From positions 7,041,001 through 7,105,000 of the forward strand of contig NZ_CP068985.1 in NCBI RefSeq assembly GCF_019397265.1: a DNA stretch of 64,000 nt, in the 5' to 3' direction. The position numbers were made by a program, and so were the translations under genes. Below are positions 1 to 7,876 of the stretch, in pieces (the stretch's first letter is position 1; every line of letters begins with the position of its first letter). The notes beneath the pieces were generated by a model that was given only the letters and a program-made list of their open reading frames with translations, ran no database searches and was not told where the DNA came from. The stretch comes from Nonomuraea coxensis DSM 45129. Lineage in GTDB: Bacteria; Actinomycetota; Actinomycetes; Streptosporangiales; Streptosporangiaceae.

Positions 1-761
1 TCGGGCGCGGCCACGATCTCGAACCGCGTGACGGCGTCGGGCTCGGAGACCAGCAGGTAGCTCGCGTGGCGGACCGGCTTGGGGTAGCGGGAGGTCCGGG
101 TGTCGGCGTCGCGCACCAGGTCCACCAGGTCCAGCCCTTCGAGGACGCGGAACGTCTCGCTGCCGGGCAGGACGTTGAAGTCGCCGCACACCACGGTCAG
201 GTCGCCCTTCTCGCGGGCACCGGCGGCGAGGTCGGCGAGGCGTTCGGCCTGCGCGCGGCGGGCGGGGGTGTCGGCCTTGCCGCTCGCGTCCCGCAGGCCG
301 TGGAAGTTCACGACCGTGACGAAGCGCCCGGCCCGCCGGTCGAACACGCGCACCGCCAGCGCGACCCGCGACCGGCCGTCGCTCGGCCACCGGTCGCCGT
401 GGTCGGCGTACTCGCCGTGCACGAAGCCGGAGCGCACGCCGACGACGGGGAACGCCGGGGCGACGAAGCTCGCGAGCCCGAACTCCTGCCGGTGGACGCG
501 GTGCTCGCCGTCGTGGACCGGCCCGGAGTCGCACGCGGTGAACAGGGCGTGGTGGCGGGGCAGGCGGGCGCGTACGTCGCCCAGGAGGTCGGCCCGCTGC
601 GGCAGCGAGCGCTCGTCGTCGTCGAACCGGGTCCAGCCGTCCGCGGTCGGGGTGCAGGTGACCTCCTGCAGGCACAGGACGTCGGCGTCGCAGCCGGCGA
701 GCCAGGGGGCGAGCTCGTCGAACATCGCCCCGCCCCAGGTGTTCAGTGAAGTGATGCGCAC
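1..761 (-). CDS. Endonuclease/exonuclease/phosphatase family protein (C-terminus off the window)
   Basis: Metal-dependent phosphoesterase of the EEP fold (DNase I / sphingomyelinase / inositol phosphatase superfamily). The visible 253 residues open with SLNTWGG and then carry LCLQEV, whose Glu is the usual Mg ligand, and a central GDFNVLP motif (the GD-x-N block). The terminal S-D-H catalytic block lies beyond the left edge. The GTG start at 761 follows GGGTGAGAG. No signal peptide is evident, so it is probably cytoplasmic. The substrate (nucleic acid or phospholipid/phosphosugar) cannot be decided. Family assignment is firm. Confidence 0.85.
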   Translation of the reverse strand, partial: MRITSLNTWGGAMFDELAPWLAGCDADVLCLQEVTCTPTADGWTRFDDDERSLPQRADLLGDVRARLPRHHALFTACDSGPVHDGEHRVHRQEFGLASFVAPAFPVVGVRSGFVHGEYADHGDRWPSDGRSRVALAVRVFDRRAGRFVTVVNFHGLRDASGKADTPARRAQAERLADLAAGAREKGDLTVVCGDFNVLPGSETFRVLEGLDLVDLVRDADTRTSRYPKPVRHASYLLVSEPDAVTRFEIVAAP

Positions 762-785
762 GGCCTCTCACCCTAGGACACCGGG

Positions 786-1655
786 TCAGGTCACCAGTCC
801 CCTGCGGTAGGCGTAGACGACGGCCTGCACGCGGTCGCGCAGGTCGAGCTTGGTGAGGATGCGGGACACGTACGTCTTCACCGTCTCCTGGCTGATGACC
901 AGCGTCGCGGCGATCTCGCTGTTGGACAGGCCGTCGGCGATGAGGCGCAGCACCTCCAGCTCGCGCGGGGTGAGCGCGCCGCCGTCCTGGTCCTGCTCTG
1001 CGGGGCGGATGCGGGAGGCGTAGCGGGCCGCCACGGCCTGCACGACCATCGCCGTGACGTGGTGGGTGACGACGTCGTGCAGCTCGCGGGCGATGCGGGT
1101 GCGCTCGGCGGCGCGGGTGGCCTCGGCGACGGCGCGGCGGCGTTCGGCCTCGGCGATCCGGGTGGAGCGGAGCCAGGCCCCGATGCACCAGGCGAGCACC
1201 AGCAGCAGGTAGAAGACCGTGAAGCCGTCCAGCCCCTCGGGCGAGCCGAGCCGGGTGAGCACCACCGCGAGCGCCACGTACGCCGCCGACAGCAGGACCA
1301 CGACGACCCGCCGGAGTCGCGGTCGCCCTCCAGTGCCTGCCGCTCGCCCTGCGCCGCAGGTGGCCGGCCGTCTCCCTTGCCCTGGTCTCGCTCGGGTTCG
1401 CCCTCGATCAGGTCCGCGCCTACCACACGGTGGCAGGCACCGCGCTGGCCATTGCGCTCGTCAGCGCGGGCGCCCACCTCGAACGCGGACGCCCAGCCCG
1501 TCGAAGGGGCGGGCCGGCAGGTCGCCGAGCTGCGTCCCATGGGTCTGGAGTGCCGGCAGGGACGACGCGACCGCCAGTGCCATCCCGAACGGTGCGTCCC
1601 GGACCGTGACGGGGAGCCGCTGCCACAGCTCCGTGACCCGGCGGAAGTCGATCAC
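786..1655 (-). pseudogene. Rearranged two-component locus: sensor kinase N-terminus joined to the response-regulator HTH
   Basis: Two adjacent genes have collapsed into one. From ATG 1655 the minus frame reads the first membrane part of a HisKA_3-type sensor kinase. Bases 1317-1489 are inverted. From 1316 the kinase resumes through its last membrane helix and the dimerisation box ARELHDVVTHHV. Directly after VVQA the frame enters the end of a NarL/LuxR regulator, with LTPRELEVLRLIADGLSN and a complete HTH ending RRGLVT. The whole HATPase_c domain and the receiver domain are absent. A 171-residue ORF (786-1301, ATG start) survives: one membrane segment, half a DHp and a DNA-binding domain. Phosphotransfer is impossible. 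Residual DNA binding is conceivable, but decay is the simpler reading. Confidence 0.85.
1317..1489 (+). other. Inverted 173-bp segment of the sensor-kinase membrane domain
   Basis: On the plus strand this segment encodes typical kinase membrane sequence (ALQCLPLALRRRWPAVSLAL, then ALDQVRAYHTVAGTALAIAL), while both flanks encode kinase sequence on the minus strand. Flipping exactly 1317-1489 restores one continuous frame at both joints: GLGV-AVALQ at the upstream joint and HLERG-LRRVVVV at the downstream joint. No long inverted repeat borders it. Only a CGCG core is shared (GTCGCGG at the left end, AACGCGGA at the right), so site-specific recombination is not supported. Confidence 0.85.
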
Positions 1656-1770
1656 CGGGAGAGCCTAGCGGCCTCGCCGGCCGCACGACTCCTTGAAGAG
1701 GGTTCCCGGCCGGCGATCCGCGCGCCTCGGCCACGCACTGAACGCTAGAGATCGGGCTCTCGGGAATCGT

Positions 1771-1782
1771 CACCGTACGGTG
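1771..1782. promoter_or_regulatory. Palindrome upstream of the P450 operon
   Basis: CACCGTACGGTG is a perfect 12-bp palindrome about 140 nt before the P450 start and 116 nt from the sensor-kinase start. It could be an operator for either gene. No -35/-10 pair beside it is convincing. Confidence 0.35.
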
Positions 1783-1883
1783 GACACTCGCGGGTAGCTC
1801 GCACGGGGGACAAACCGCGTCATGCACCGGATTCATGCCGGACCATGAAGAACATGCGTTTGCCTGATGGAGGCGCGGTGGTT

Positions 1884-1901
1884 TCACTGGACTACCAGTG
1901 A
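1884..1901. promoter_or_regulatory. 18-bp dyad just upstream of the P450 start
   Basis: TCACTGG and CCAGTGA are perfect 7-bp arms around ACTA, ending 20 nt before ATG 1922. It could be an operator or a short leader hairpin. A competing in-frame GTG at 1898 lies inside the right arm, which is one reason to prefer ATG 1922. Confidence 0.4.
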
Positions 1902-1921
1902 CCGACCCCGAGGTGAGACCG

Positions 1922-3103
1922 ATGACCGACTCCGCTGCACCCGTCTCCGACCTGGACCTCTTCGACGACGAGGTGCTGATCGACCCCTACCCGTCGTACG
2001 CGGCGCTGCGCGAGCTCGGCGCCGTCGTCCGCCTCCCCGCGAACGACGTCTACGCGCTCACGCGCTACGACGTGATCCGTGACGCCCTCGCCGACTGGGA
2101 GACCTTCTCCTCGGCCGGGGCCATCGGCTTCAACCCGATGGTCAACGAGGCCCTGACCGGCACGTCCCTCTCCTCGGACCCGCCCACGCACACGCGGCTG
2201 CGGGCGGCGCTGACCGCCAACCTGTCGCCGCGGGCGCTGCGCGGCCTGAAGGGCACGATCGAGGCCAAGGCGGACGCGCTGGTGGAGGAGCTGGTCGCCA
2301 AGGGGTCGTTCGAGGCCGTCGACGCGCTGGCCCGCGCCCTGCCGCTGGAGGTCGTCGCCGACCTCATCGGGTTCACCGGCCACGTCCGCGAGAACATGCT
2401 GCGCTGGGGGCAGGCGGCGATGCAGGTCCTCGGGCCGATGAACCAGCGCACCGCGGAGAGCTTCCCGATCGCGGGCGAGCTGTACGCCTGGTGCTCGGCC
2501 GTCACCGCCGACGACCTGACGCCCGGCTCCGTCGGCCGCGGCATCTTCGAGGCCGAGGCCCGGGGCGAGATCCCGCCGGGCACCGCCGGCCACATCATCC
2601 ACCAGTACCTGGGCGCGGGGGTGGACAGCACGATCGCCTCCATCGGCAACGTCGTCGCCCTCTTCGCCCGGCACCCCGGCCAGCTCGCGCTGGTGCGGGA
2701 GAACCCGGCGCTGGTACCGGCCGCGTTCAACGAGACGCTCAGGTTCTGGCCGCCGATCAACGCCTGGGGACGCCGCGCGACCAGGGACGTGGAGATCGAC
2801 GGCGTCCTCGTCCCCGAGGGGGCCAAGATCGCGGTCCTGCTCGGCGCCGGCAACCGGGACCCGCGCCACTACCCGGACCCCGACACGTTCCTGGTCGAGC
2901 GGAACCCGATCGACCACCTGTCGTTCGGTTACGGCCCGCACGGCTGCGCCGGCCAGGGCCTCGCCCGGCTGGAGGCGCACGCGGTCATCACGTCCCTGTC
3001 CCGCCGCGTCGAACGGCTCGTCGTCGGCCCCGAGACGCGGGTGCCGAGCAACATCACCCGGAGCATCGAAGAGCTCCCCGTCCTGGAAGTGTTCCCCGCA
3101 TGA
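1922..3103 (+). CDS. Cytochrome P450
   Basis: Haem-thiolate monooxygenase of 393 residues, a normal length for soluble bacterial P450s. Landmarks in order are the I-helix LGAGVDSTI (acid-alcohol pair DS in place of DT), the K-helix ETLR, and the haem loop FGYGPHGCAGQG with Cys342 as axial ligand. GAGGTGAG sits five bases before ATG 1922, so that start is chosen over GTG 1898. The stop overlaps the ferredoxin ATG (ATGA), and a reductase follows, so the complete electron chain NAD(P)H to reductase to ferredoxin to P450 is encoded together. The substrate is unknown. The setting among catabolic genes suggests hydroxylation of a small molecule for growth. Confidence 0.95.
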   Translation: MTDSAAPVSDLDLFDDEVLIDPYPSYAALRELGAVVRLPANDVYALTRYDVIRDALADWETFSSAGAIGFNPMVNEALTGTSLSSDPPTHTRLRAALTANLSPRALRGLKGTIEAKADALVEELVAKGSFEAVDALARALPLEVVADLIGFTGHVRENMLRWGQAAMQVLGPMNQRTAESFPIAGELYAWCSAVTADDLTPGSVGRGIFEAEARGEIPPGTAGHIIHQYLGAGVDSTIASIGNVVALFARHPGQLALVRENPALVPAAFNETLRFWPPINAWGRRATRDVEIDGVLVPEGAKIAVLLGAGNRDPRHYPDPDTFLVERNPIDHLSFGYGPHGCAGQGLARLEAHAVITSLSRRVERLVVGPETRVPSNITRSIEELPVLEVFPA

Positions 3104-3288
3104 AGATCGTCCTGAACCGTCCCCGCTGCGAGGGGCACGGCCTCTGCGAGGAGGCCGCGCCGACGCTGATGCACCTCGACGACGACGGCGAGCTGGTCCT
3201 GCACCAGGAGGAGGTCGGCGACGCCGACGTCCCGCTGGCCCAGGCCGCCGTCCGGGTCTGCCCGGTCGCGGCCCTCCGCCTCGCGTGA
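3100..3288 (+). CDS. [3Fe-4S] ferredoxin
   Basis: A 62-residue electron carrier. Cys10, His13 and Cys16 form CEGHGLC, and Cys54 precedes Pro, giving the C-x2-H-x2-C...CP pattern in which one cluster ligand is replaced; this is typical of ferredoxins that serve actinobacterial P450s. It is coupled to the P450 by an ATGA overlap and to the reductase by a GTGA overlap, so stoichiometric expression is likely. It presumably shuttles electrons from the downstream FAD reductase to the P450. Confidence 0.93.
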   Translation: MKIVLNRPRCEGHGLCEEAAPTLMHLDDDGELVLHQEEVGDADVPLAQAAVRVCPVAALRLA

Positions 3289-4421
3289 GCGGGCCGATCA
3301 GGCGGGTCGTCGTCGTCGGCAACGGCGTCGCGGGGCTCACCGCGGCCGACGCCCTGCGCGACAGCGGGTACGACGGGGAGCTGACCGTCGTCGGCGACGA
3401 GCGGCACCCCGCCTACAGCCGCCCGGCGCTGTCGAAGGCCCTCCTGCTCGACGGCGACGACCTGTCGTCCCACGAGCTGCCGCCGGCCACGCACGGGGCG
3501 CGCGAGCTGCTGGGGGTGCGGGCGTCGGGGCTCGACCTGGAACGCCGGCTCGTCAGGCTCGACGGCGGCGACGCGCTGCCGTACGACCGGCTGGTGATCG
3601 CCACCGGCTCCCGCGCCCGGCGGCTGTCCGGCCTGCCGGAGGAGCTGACCCTGCGCGGGCTGGACGACGCGCTCGCGCTGCGGGCGCGCCTCGCCGGGCG
3701 GCCGTCGGTCGTCGTGGTCGGCGGCGGCCCGCTCGGCATGGAGATCGCCTCCGGCTGCCTGGCGGCGGGCTGCCGGGTCACGCTCGTCTCGGACGGGGTG
3801 CCGCTGAGCGCGCACCTGGGGCCGTACCTGGCGGGCGTCTTCGTCAGGGCCGCGCTGGAGCGCGGGCTGACCCTCCTCACGAACGGCGCCACGCACGTCG
3901 AGGCGTCCGCCGGGCAGGCCCGCGTCCATCTCGGGGACGGCGAGGTCGTCGAGGCGGAGCTGCTGGTGTCCGCCGTCGGCGACATCCCCAACACCGAGTG
4001 GCTGGCCGGCACCGGCCTGGCCGACCGGGGCGTGCTCCAGGTGGACGAGCGCGGGCTGGCCCGCCCCGGCATCGCGGCGGCCGGCGACCTGGCGGCGTTC
4101 CCTACCCCGTACGGCCGCCGCCGCGTCCCCCTGTGGAGCAGCGCGATCGAGCAGGCGAAGGTCGCCGGGGCCGCCCTCGTACGGGGCGGGCAGGCGCCGC
4201 CGCTGCGCTTCCAGCCGTACTTCTGGACCGAGCAGTTCGGGCTCAGTCTCAAGGCGGCGGGCGAGCTGCCGGTGGCGGGAGAGCCGGAGTTCGTCGAGGG
4301 CGGGCCCGGCGGGCCCGCGCTGATGCGCTGGTCACGGGGCGACGGCAGCGGCGCCGCCGTGGCGCTGAACCACCGCGTCCCCATCCCCAAGCTGCGCAGG
4401 GTGAGCCAGGCCGCCGCGTAG
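3285..4421 (+). CDS. NAD(P)H ferredoxin reductase (FAD, pyridine nucleotide-disulfide fold)
   Basis: A 378-residue flavoprotein. An N-terminal FAD Rossmann motif VVVGNGVAGL begins near residue 8, ATGS follows at the FAD/NAD hinge, and a second dinucleotide motif VVVGGGPLGMEIA lies near residue 145. A third conserved block with the FAD-binding Asp (AAGDLAAFP) and a BFD-like reductase C-terminal domain complete it. The GTG start overlaps the ferredoxin stop. Family and position make it the reductase for the ferredoxin/P450 pair. NADH versus NADPH preference is not readable. Confidence 0.9.
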   Translation: MSGPIRRVVVVGNGVAGLTAADALRDSGYDGELTVVGDERHPAYSRPALSKALLLDGDDLSSHELPPATHGARELLGVRASGLDLERRLVRLDGGDALPYDRLVIATGSRARRLSGLPEELTLRGLDDALALRARLAGRPSVVVVGGGPLGMEIASGCLAAGCRVTLVSDGVPLSAHLGPYLAGVFVRAALERGLTLLTNGATHVEASAGQARVHLGDGEVVEAELLVSAVGDIPNTEWLAGTGLADRGVLQVDERGLARPGIAAAGDLAAFPTPYGRRRVPLWSSAIEQAKVAGAALVRGGQAPPLRFQPYFWTEQFGLSLKAAGELPVAGEPEFVEGGPGGPALMRWSRGDGSGAAVALNHRVPIPKLRRVSQAAA

Positions 4422-4432
4422 GATGCGTCGCG

Positions 4433-5353
4433 ATGAGCGACGACGACAGGAGCGCCACGGGCTCCGGGCTTGACCGGCTGGCGTCGGTCAACCTCAACCT
4501 GCTGGTGCCCCTTCTCGCGGTGCTGGAGGAGCGCTCGGTCACCAGGGCCGCGCAGCGGGTCGGCCTCTCCCAGTCGGCGATGAGCCACGCCCTCGGCCGT
4601 CTGCGCCGGCTGCTCGGCGACGACCTGATCGTCCGGCAGGGCAACGCCGTCACGCTGACCCCGCGCGCCGTGCAGCTCGTCGCGCCGCTGCGGGCGACGC
4701 TCGAACAGGTCGCGGACGTGGTCAGGTTCCCCGTCTTCGACCCGGAGACGGACCGCCGGGTGATCACGGTGGCGATGACCACGAGCACGGCGTTCGTGCT
4801 CGGGGCGCGGCTGTCGCGCCTGGTGGCGGAGCGGGCCCCGAACGCGACGCTGCGCCTGCGCACGATCATCGTGCCGACCGAGTCCACCTACACCGAGCAC
4901 GGCGTGGACGTCGTCCTGATCTCCGAGGCGATCGCCGCGCCGTACCCGCGCGAGCGCCTGTACGACGACCGCGGCGTGGTGGTGACCTCCGTGGACACGC
5001 CGCCGGAGTCGAGCGCGCTCGACCTGCTGTCCACGCAGCCGCACGTCGTCGTGGACACCGAGCGGCGGGTCTTCCCCTACTCGGTGCTCGACGAGCACGG
5101 CGTCCCCTACCGTGTGGGGCGGCTGATCTCCGACTTCCTGCTCGTGCCGTATCTGGTGGGGCGGGCCGGCGGGGTCGCGCTGCTGCGGTATCGGGTGGCC
5201 CGTGAGATGAACACGCTCGTGCCGCTGCGCATCGAGGAGTTCCCGTTCCCGATCCCCGGCCTCGGCATCGACATGGTGTGGAACCCGCGGCTCGGCGACC
5301 ACCACTTCATGGCGTGGCTGCGCCAGCTGCTGTTCGACGCGGCGCGGCCCTGA
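4433..5353 (+). CDS. LysR family transcriptional regulator
   Basis: A 306-residue regulator. The N-terminal winged HTH (about residues 20-80) contains RSVTRAAQRVGLSQSAMSHALGRL split over the recognition helices, and a substrate-binding-like effector domain follows. It lies 11 bp after the reductase gene on the same strand, so it may be cotranscribed with the P450 operon. Most LysR proteins are divergent from their target, so this arrangement is slightly unusual. The sequence around the recognition helix resembles NodD/NahR-type members. The likely effector is the P450 substrate or product (inference). Confidence 0.9.
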   Translation: MSDDDRSATGSGLDRLASVNLNLLVPLLAVLEERSVTRAAQRVGLSQSAMSHALGRLRRLLGDDLIVRQGNAVTLTPRAVQLVAPLRATLEQVADVVRFPVFDPETDRRVITVAMTTSTAFVLGARLSRLVAERAPNATLRLRTIIVPTESTYTEHGVDVVLISEAIAAPYPRERLYDDRGVVVTSVDTPPESSALDLLSTQPHVVVDTERRVFPYSVLDEHGVPYRVGRLISDFLLVPYLVGRAGGVALLRYRVAREMNTLVPLRIEEFPFPIPGLGIDMVWNPRLGDHHFMAWLRQLLFDAARP

Positions 5354-5362
5354 GGGGCGCCG

Positions 5363-5977
5363 TCAGCGGCGGCCGATCGTGCCGTGCCAGCTCTCGGTGA
5401 GCACGTCCAGCATCTCCTCGCGCTGGACGCCCCAGTGTCCCGCGACCCAGTGGCGCGCGACGTGGTCGAGCTCGGTGATGGCGATGACGCTGCGGAAGTG
5501 CCGGGTGGCGGCGGGGAACCGGCCGGCCCGGTTGAGTCCTTCCTCGACGTCGCCGATGGCCTCGTCGAGCCAGGCGCCGAGGAGCTCGCGGATCGCGGGA
5601 TCGACGGCGGCGGCCTCGAAGGCGGCCGTGGTGTAGGGGCGGATGACGGGCCAGCGCTGCGAGATCGCCGCGAGCCAGTCGCGGATCCGCTCCCGCGAGC
5701 CGTCCTCGACCACGGTGACCAGGTCGCGCGCGGTCGAGCCGTGCTCCGGTGAGGGGACGCGGTCGAGCGCGGCGTTGAGCCGCTCGCTGATGAGGGCCTT
5801 CATCAGGTCGACCTTCGAGGGGAAGTAGGCGTAGAAGGTCACCCGCGTCGTTCCCGCCGCCGACGCGATGTCGTCGACCGTCGTGGCCGCATAGCCCTTC
5901 GACACGAACAGCTCCAGCCCGGCGTCCAGCAGGAGCTTGCGTGTCATCTCCTTCTGTGCCTCACGAAGCCTCGCCAT
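5363..5977 (-). CDS. TetR family transcriptional regulator
   Basis: A 204-residue repressor-type protein. The HTH occupies about residues 10-55 (GYAATTVDDIASAAGTTRVT then FYAYFPSKVDLMKAL), followed by a helical ligand-binding domain. Start ATG 5977 (MARLREAQKEM) is preferred to an upstream ATG at 5995, because six extra residues are atypical. It is divergent from an MFS exporter. Related motifs occur in this intergenic region and before the phosphotriesterase operon, so it probably controls both. Confidence 0.9.
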   Translation of the reverse strand: MARLREAQKEMTRKLLLDAGLELFVSKGYAATTVDDIASAAGTTRVTFYAYFPSKVDLMKALISERLNAALDRVPSPEHGSTARDLVTVVEDGSRERIRDWLAAISQRWPVIRPYTTAAFEAAAVDPAIRELLGAWLDEAIGDVEEGLNRAGRFPAATRHFRSVIAITELDHVARHWVAGHWGVQREEMLDVLTESWHGTIGRR

Positions 5978-6025
5978 ACGGCAAGCGTAGAGCACACCGG
6001 CCGCGTTCTGTCCGTGGTGCCCATA

Positions 6026-6071
6026 TCAAATACGCGCTGCTCAAATACTTGACGCCATGTTAAATCTTGTG
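6026..6071. promoter_or_regulatory. Candidate TetR operator/promoter region before the MFS gene
   Basis: TCAAATAC occurs twice with a 15-bp period (6026-6033 and 6041-6048). The second copy runs into a 24-bp stretch (6048-6071) containing TTGACG (6049-6054). That stretch matches 7825-7848, upstream of the phosphotriesterase operon, at 19 of 24 positions. A clear -10 hexamer is not visible. Confidence 0.5.
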
Positions 6072-6140
6072 CCACTTTGCACAATCAACGCGGTGACCCC
6101 GCTCACACCCCCACCCCCTTTGACAAGGAAGACGACCGCC

Positions 6141-7751
6141 ATGACACAGACCGCCACGCACAAGCGGGGGCACACCGCCACGGTGCTCGCCGGCTGCTTC
6201 GCCGTGCTCCTCGCGCAGGTGGCGTACTCGCTGCCCGGCGCGCTCAACGGCACCTTCCAGCAGGAGTTCCAGACCACCGGCGCCGAACTGACCTGGGTCA
6301 CGGCCGCCTTCGCGATCCCGATGGTCGTCCTCGAACTGACCACCGGCGTGATCGGCGACCTGTTCGGCCGCAAGCGCCTGCTCCAGGCCGGCGCGGCCCT
6401 CACGATCGCCGGCTCGGTCATCTGCTACCTCGCGGGAACGGTCCAGGTCCTGTGGATCGGGCAGGTCGTCGCCGGCGTCGGCGCGGCCGTCCTCTACCCG
6501 ATCTCGCTCGCCATGCTGGCCGCCGTGAGCACGTCGCAGGAGGCCAGGTCCAGGTCCATCGCCATGTGGGCCGGCTTCCTGTCGGCCGGCGCCGCGATCT
6601 CCCCGCTGATGGGCGGCTGGCTGGCCGAGGACGGCGGGTGGCGCACGTCGTACCTGGTGGTGATCGCCGCCTCGGTGGTCTCGATCGCCATCACGCAGTT
6701 CGCCGCCGACTCCTCGGCCCCCGAGGGCCGCAGGCTCGACGTCCCCGGCCAGGTCACCCTGGCCCTCGGCCTGATCGCGCTGCTCTTCGCGGCCACCCAG
6801 GGCTCCGAGGCCGGCTTCGCCCGTCCCGAGATCATCGCGGCCTTCGCCGCGAGCGTGGTGCTGCTCGGCGCGTTCGTCGTCATCGAGCTGCGGACCGAGG
6901 TCCCGCTGCTGCGCCTCGGCATCTTCGCCAACCGCGCCTACGCGGTCGTCGCCGTCGCCACGGTCGTCGGCATGTTCGCCTTCCTCGCCACCTGCTACTC
7001 GATGAGCATCTGGCTCGGCGCCATCCAGCACCAGAGCGCGCTCAGGATCGGCGTGCTGTTCCTGTTCATCCAGGGACCCGCTTTCCTGCTGGTGCCGGTC
7101 GTCACGCACCTGATCCGCAACGTCTCGCCGCGCTGGGTGCTCACCGCCGGCTTCGCGCTCATCGCGGCCAGCGGCCTCTGGTGCTCGACGTTCGACGTCC
7201 ACGACCTGGACTGGACCCGCTTCATGGCGCCGATGCTGGCCCTCGGCGTCGGCTTCGCGCTCACCGTCGGCTCGATCACGGCCGTGGCGATCAACGCGGT
7301 GCCGCTGCGGCTGGCGGGCATGGCCAGCGCCACCACCAACCTGCTGCGCGACTTCGGCTTCGCGCTCGGGCCGGTGCTCATCGCCGCGTTCGCGGTCAGC
7401 CGGGCGAACGGGGACCTGACGCAGGGCCTCGGCCCCGCCATCGCCGCGTCGGGGCTGAAGCCGCCGTACACGGAGGTCGCGGGCGGCCTCGCGCAGCAGG
7501 GCGGCGCGATGGCGGTCAACTCGATGCCGGTGGTGCCCGGCGCGGGCCCGGACCTGCCGCCGGTGCCGATGCCGGACAGCCTCCGGGTGCTGGCCTTCGA
7601 GTCGCTGGGCAGCGCCTACAACGTCGCCTTCATGGTCGCCGGGCTGTGCGCGGCCGTCGCGGCCGTCCTGACCCTGGCCGGGCTCTTCGGCTCCAGGCGG
7701 GCCGACGCCGGGGAGCACCTGGACGACGACGAGCTCGTCGCCGCCGCCTGA
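6141..7751 (+). CDS. MFS drug/small-molecule exporter (DHA2, 14-TM type)
   Basis: A 536-residue membrane protein of the EmrB/QacA group. The first helix follows MTQTATHKRGH, motif A is present as GVIGDLFGRKRLLQ between helices 2 and 3, and motif C-like glycine-rich helices follow. Length and helix count fit the 14-TM family. Start ATG 6141 gives a normal N-terminus; an upstream ATG at 6057 would add 28 polar residues and lies within the shared regulatory motif. It is divergent from the TetR gene. The likely role is export of the compound, or a toxic intermediate, handled by the following operon. Confidence 0.88.
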   Translation: MTQTATHKRGHTATVLAGCFAVLLAQVAYSLPGALNGTFQQEFQTTGAELTWVTAAFAIPMVVLELTTGVIGDLFGRKRLLQAGAALTIAGSVICYLAGTVQVLWIGQVVAGVGAAVLYPISLAMLAAVSTSQEARSRSIAMWAGFLSAGAAISPLMGGWLAEDGGWRTSYLVVIAASVVSIAITQFAADSSAPEGRRLDVPGQVTLALGLIALLFAATQGSEAGFARPEIIAAFAASVVLLGAFVVIELRTEVPLLRLGIFANRAYAVVAVATVVGMFAFLATCYSMSIWLGAIQHQSALRIGVLFLFIQGPAFLLVPVVTHLIRNVSPRWVLTAGFALIAASGLWCSTFDVHDLDWTRFMAPMLALGVGFALTVGSITAVAINAVPLRLAGMASATTNLLRDFGFALGPVLIAAFAVSRANGDLTQGLGPAIAASGLKPPYTEVAGGLAQQGGAMAVNSMPVVPGAGPDLPPVPMPDSLRVLAFESLGSAYNVAFMVAGLCAAVAAVLTLAGLFGSRRADAGEHLDDDELVAAA

Positions 7752-7754
7752 CCG

Positions 7755-7784
7755 GCACCGTCCCCTCGCAGGTCGGGACGGTGC
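7755..7784 (+). terminator. Hairpin after the MFS gene
   Basis: GCACCGTCCC and GGGACGGTGC form a perfect 10-bp stem with a 10-nt loop, starting three bases after the MFS stop. There is no U-tract, as is usual in actinomycetes. Confidence 0.7.
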
Positions 7785-7805
7785 TCACACAGATGCAAAA
7801 TACAA

Positions 7806-7848
7806 TTTACAGGGAGGACACTTGCTTGACGCCCTGTAAAAGTATGTG
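7806..7848. promoter_or_regulatory. Operator/promoter of the phosphotriesterase-like operon
   Basis: TTTACAGGG (7806-7814) and CCCTGTAAA (7832-7840) are perfect 9-bp arms 17 bp apart, with TTGACG (7826-7831) at the inner edge. The right arm lies in the 24-bp stretch shared with the MFS upstream region. This is consistent with joint repression by the nearby TetR protein. Confidence 0.55.
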
Positions 7849-7876
7849 ACACGATCGCCAGCGAAAGGAAGTACCG

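Noticed and set aside
1301..1500. Inverted repeats flanking the inverted kinase segment
   Set aside because: Only a short CGCG-centred match is present at both ends, below what site-specific invertases use.
1892..3340. Long minus-strand ORF of 482 codons opposite the P450/ferredoxin genes
   Set aside because: Low-complexity Arg/Gly/Pro-rich product typical of antisense frames in high-GC DNA. The plus strand has clear P450 and ferredoxin motifs.
6049..6077. Standard sigma-70-like promoter at TTGACG before the MFS gene
   Set aside because: No acceptable -10 at 16-18 bp. I keep it only as a shared motif, not a mapped promoter.
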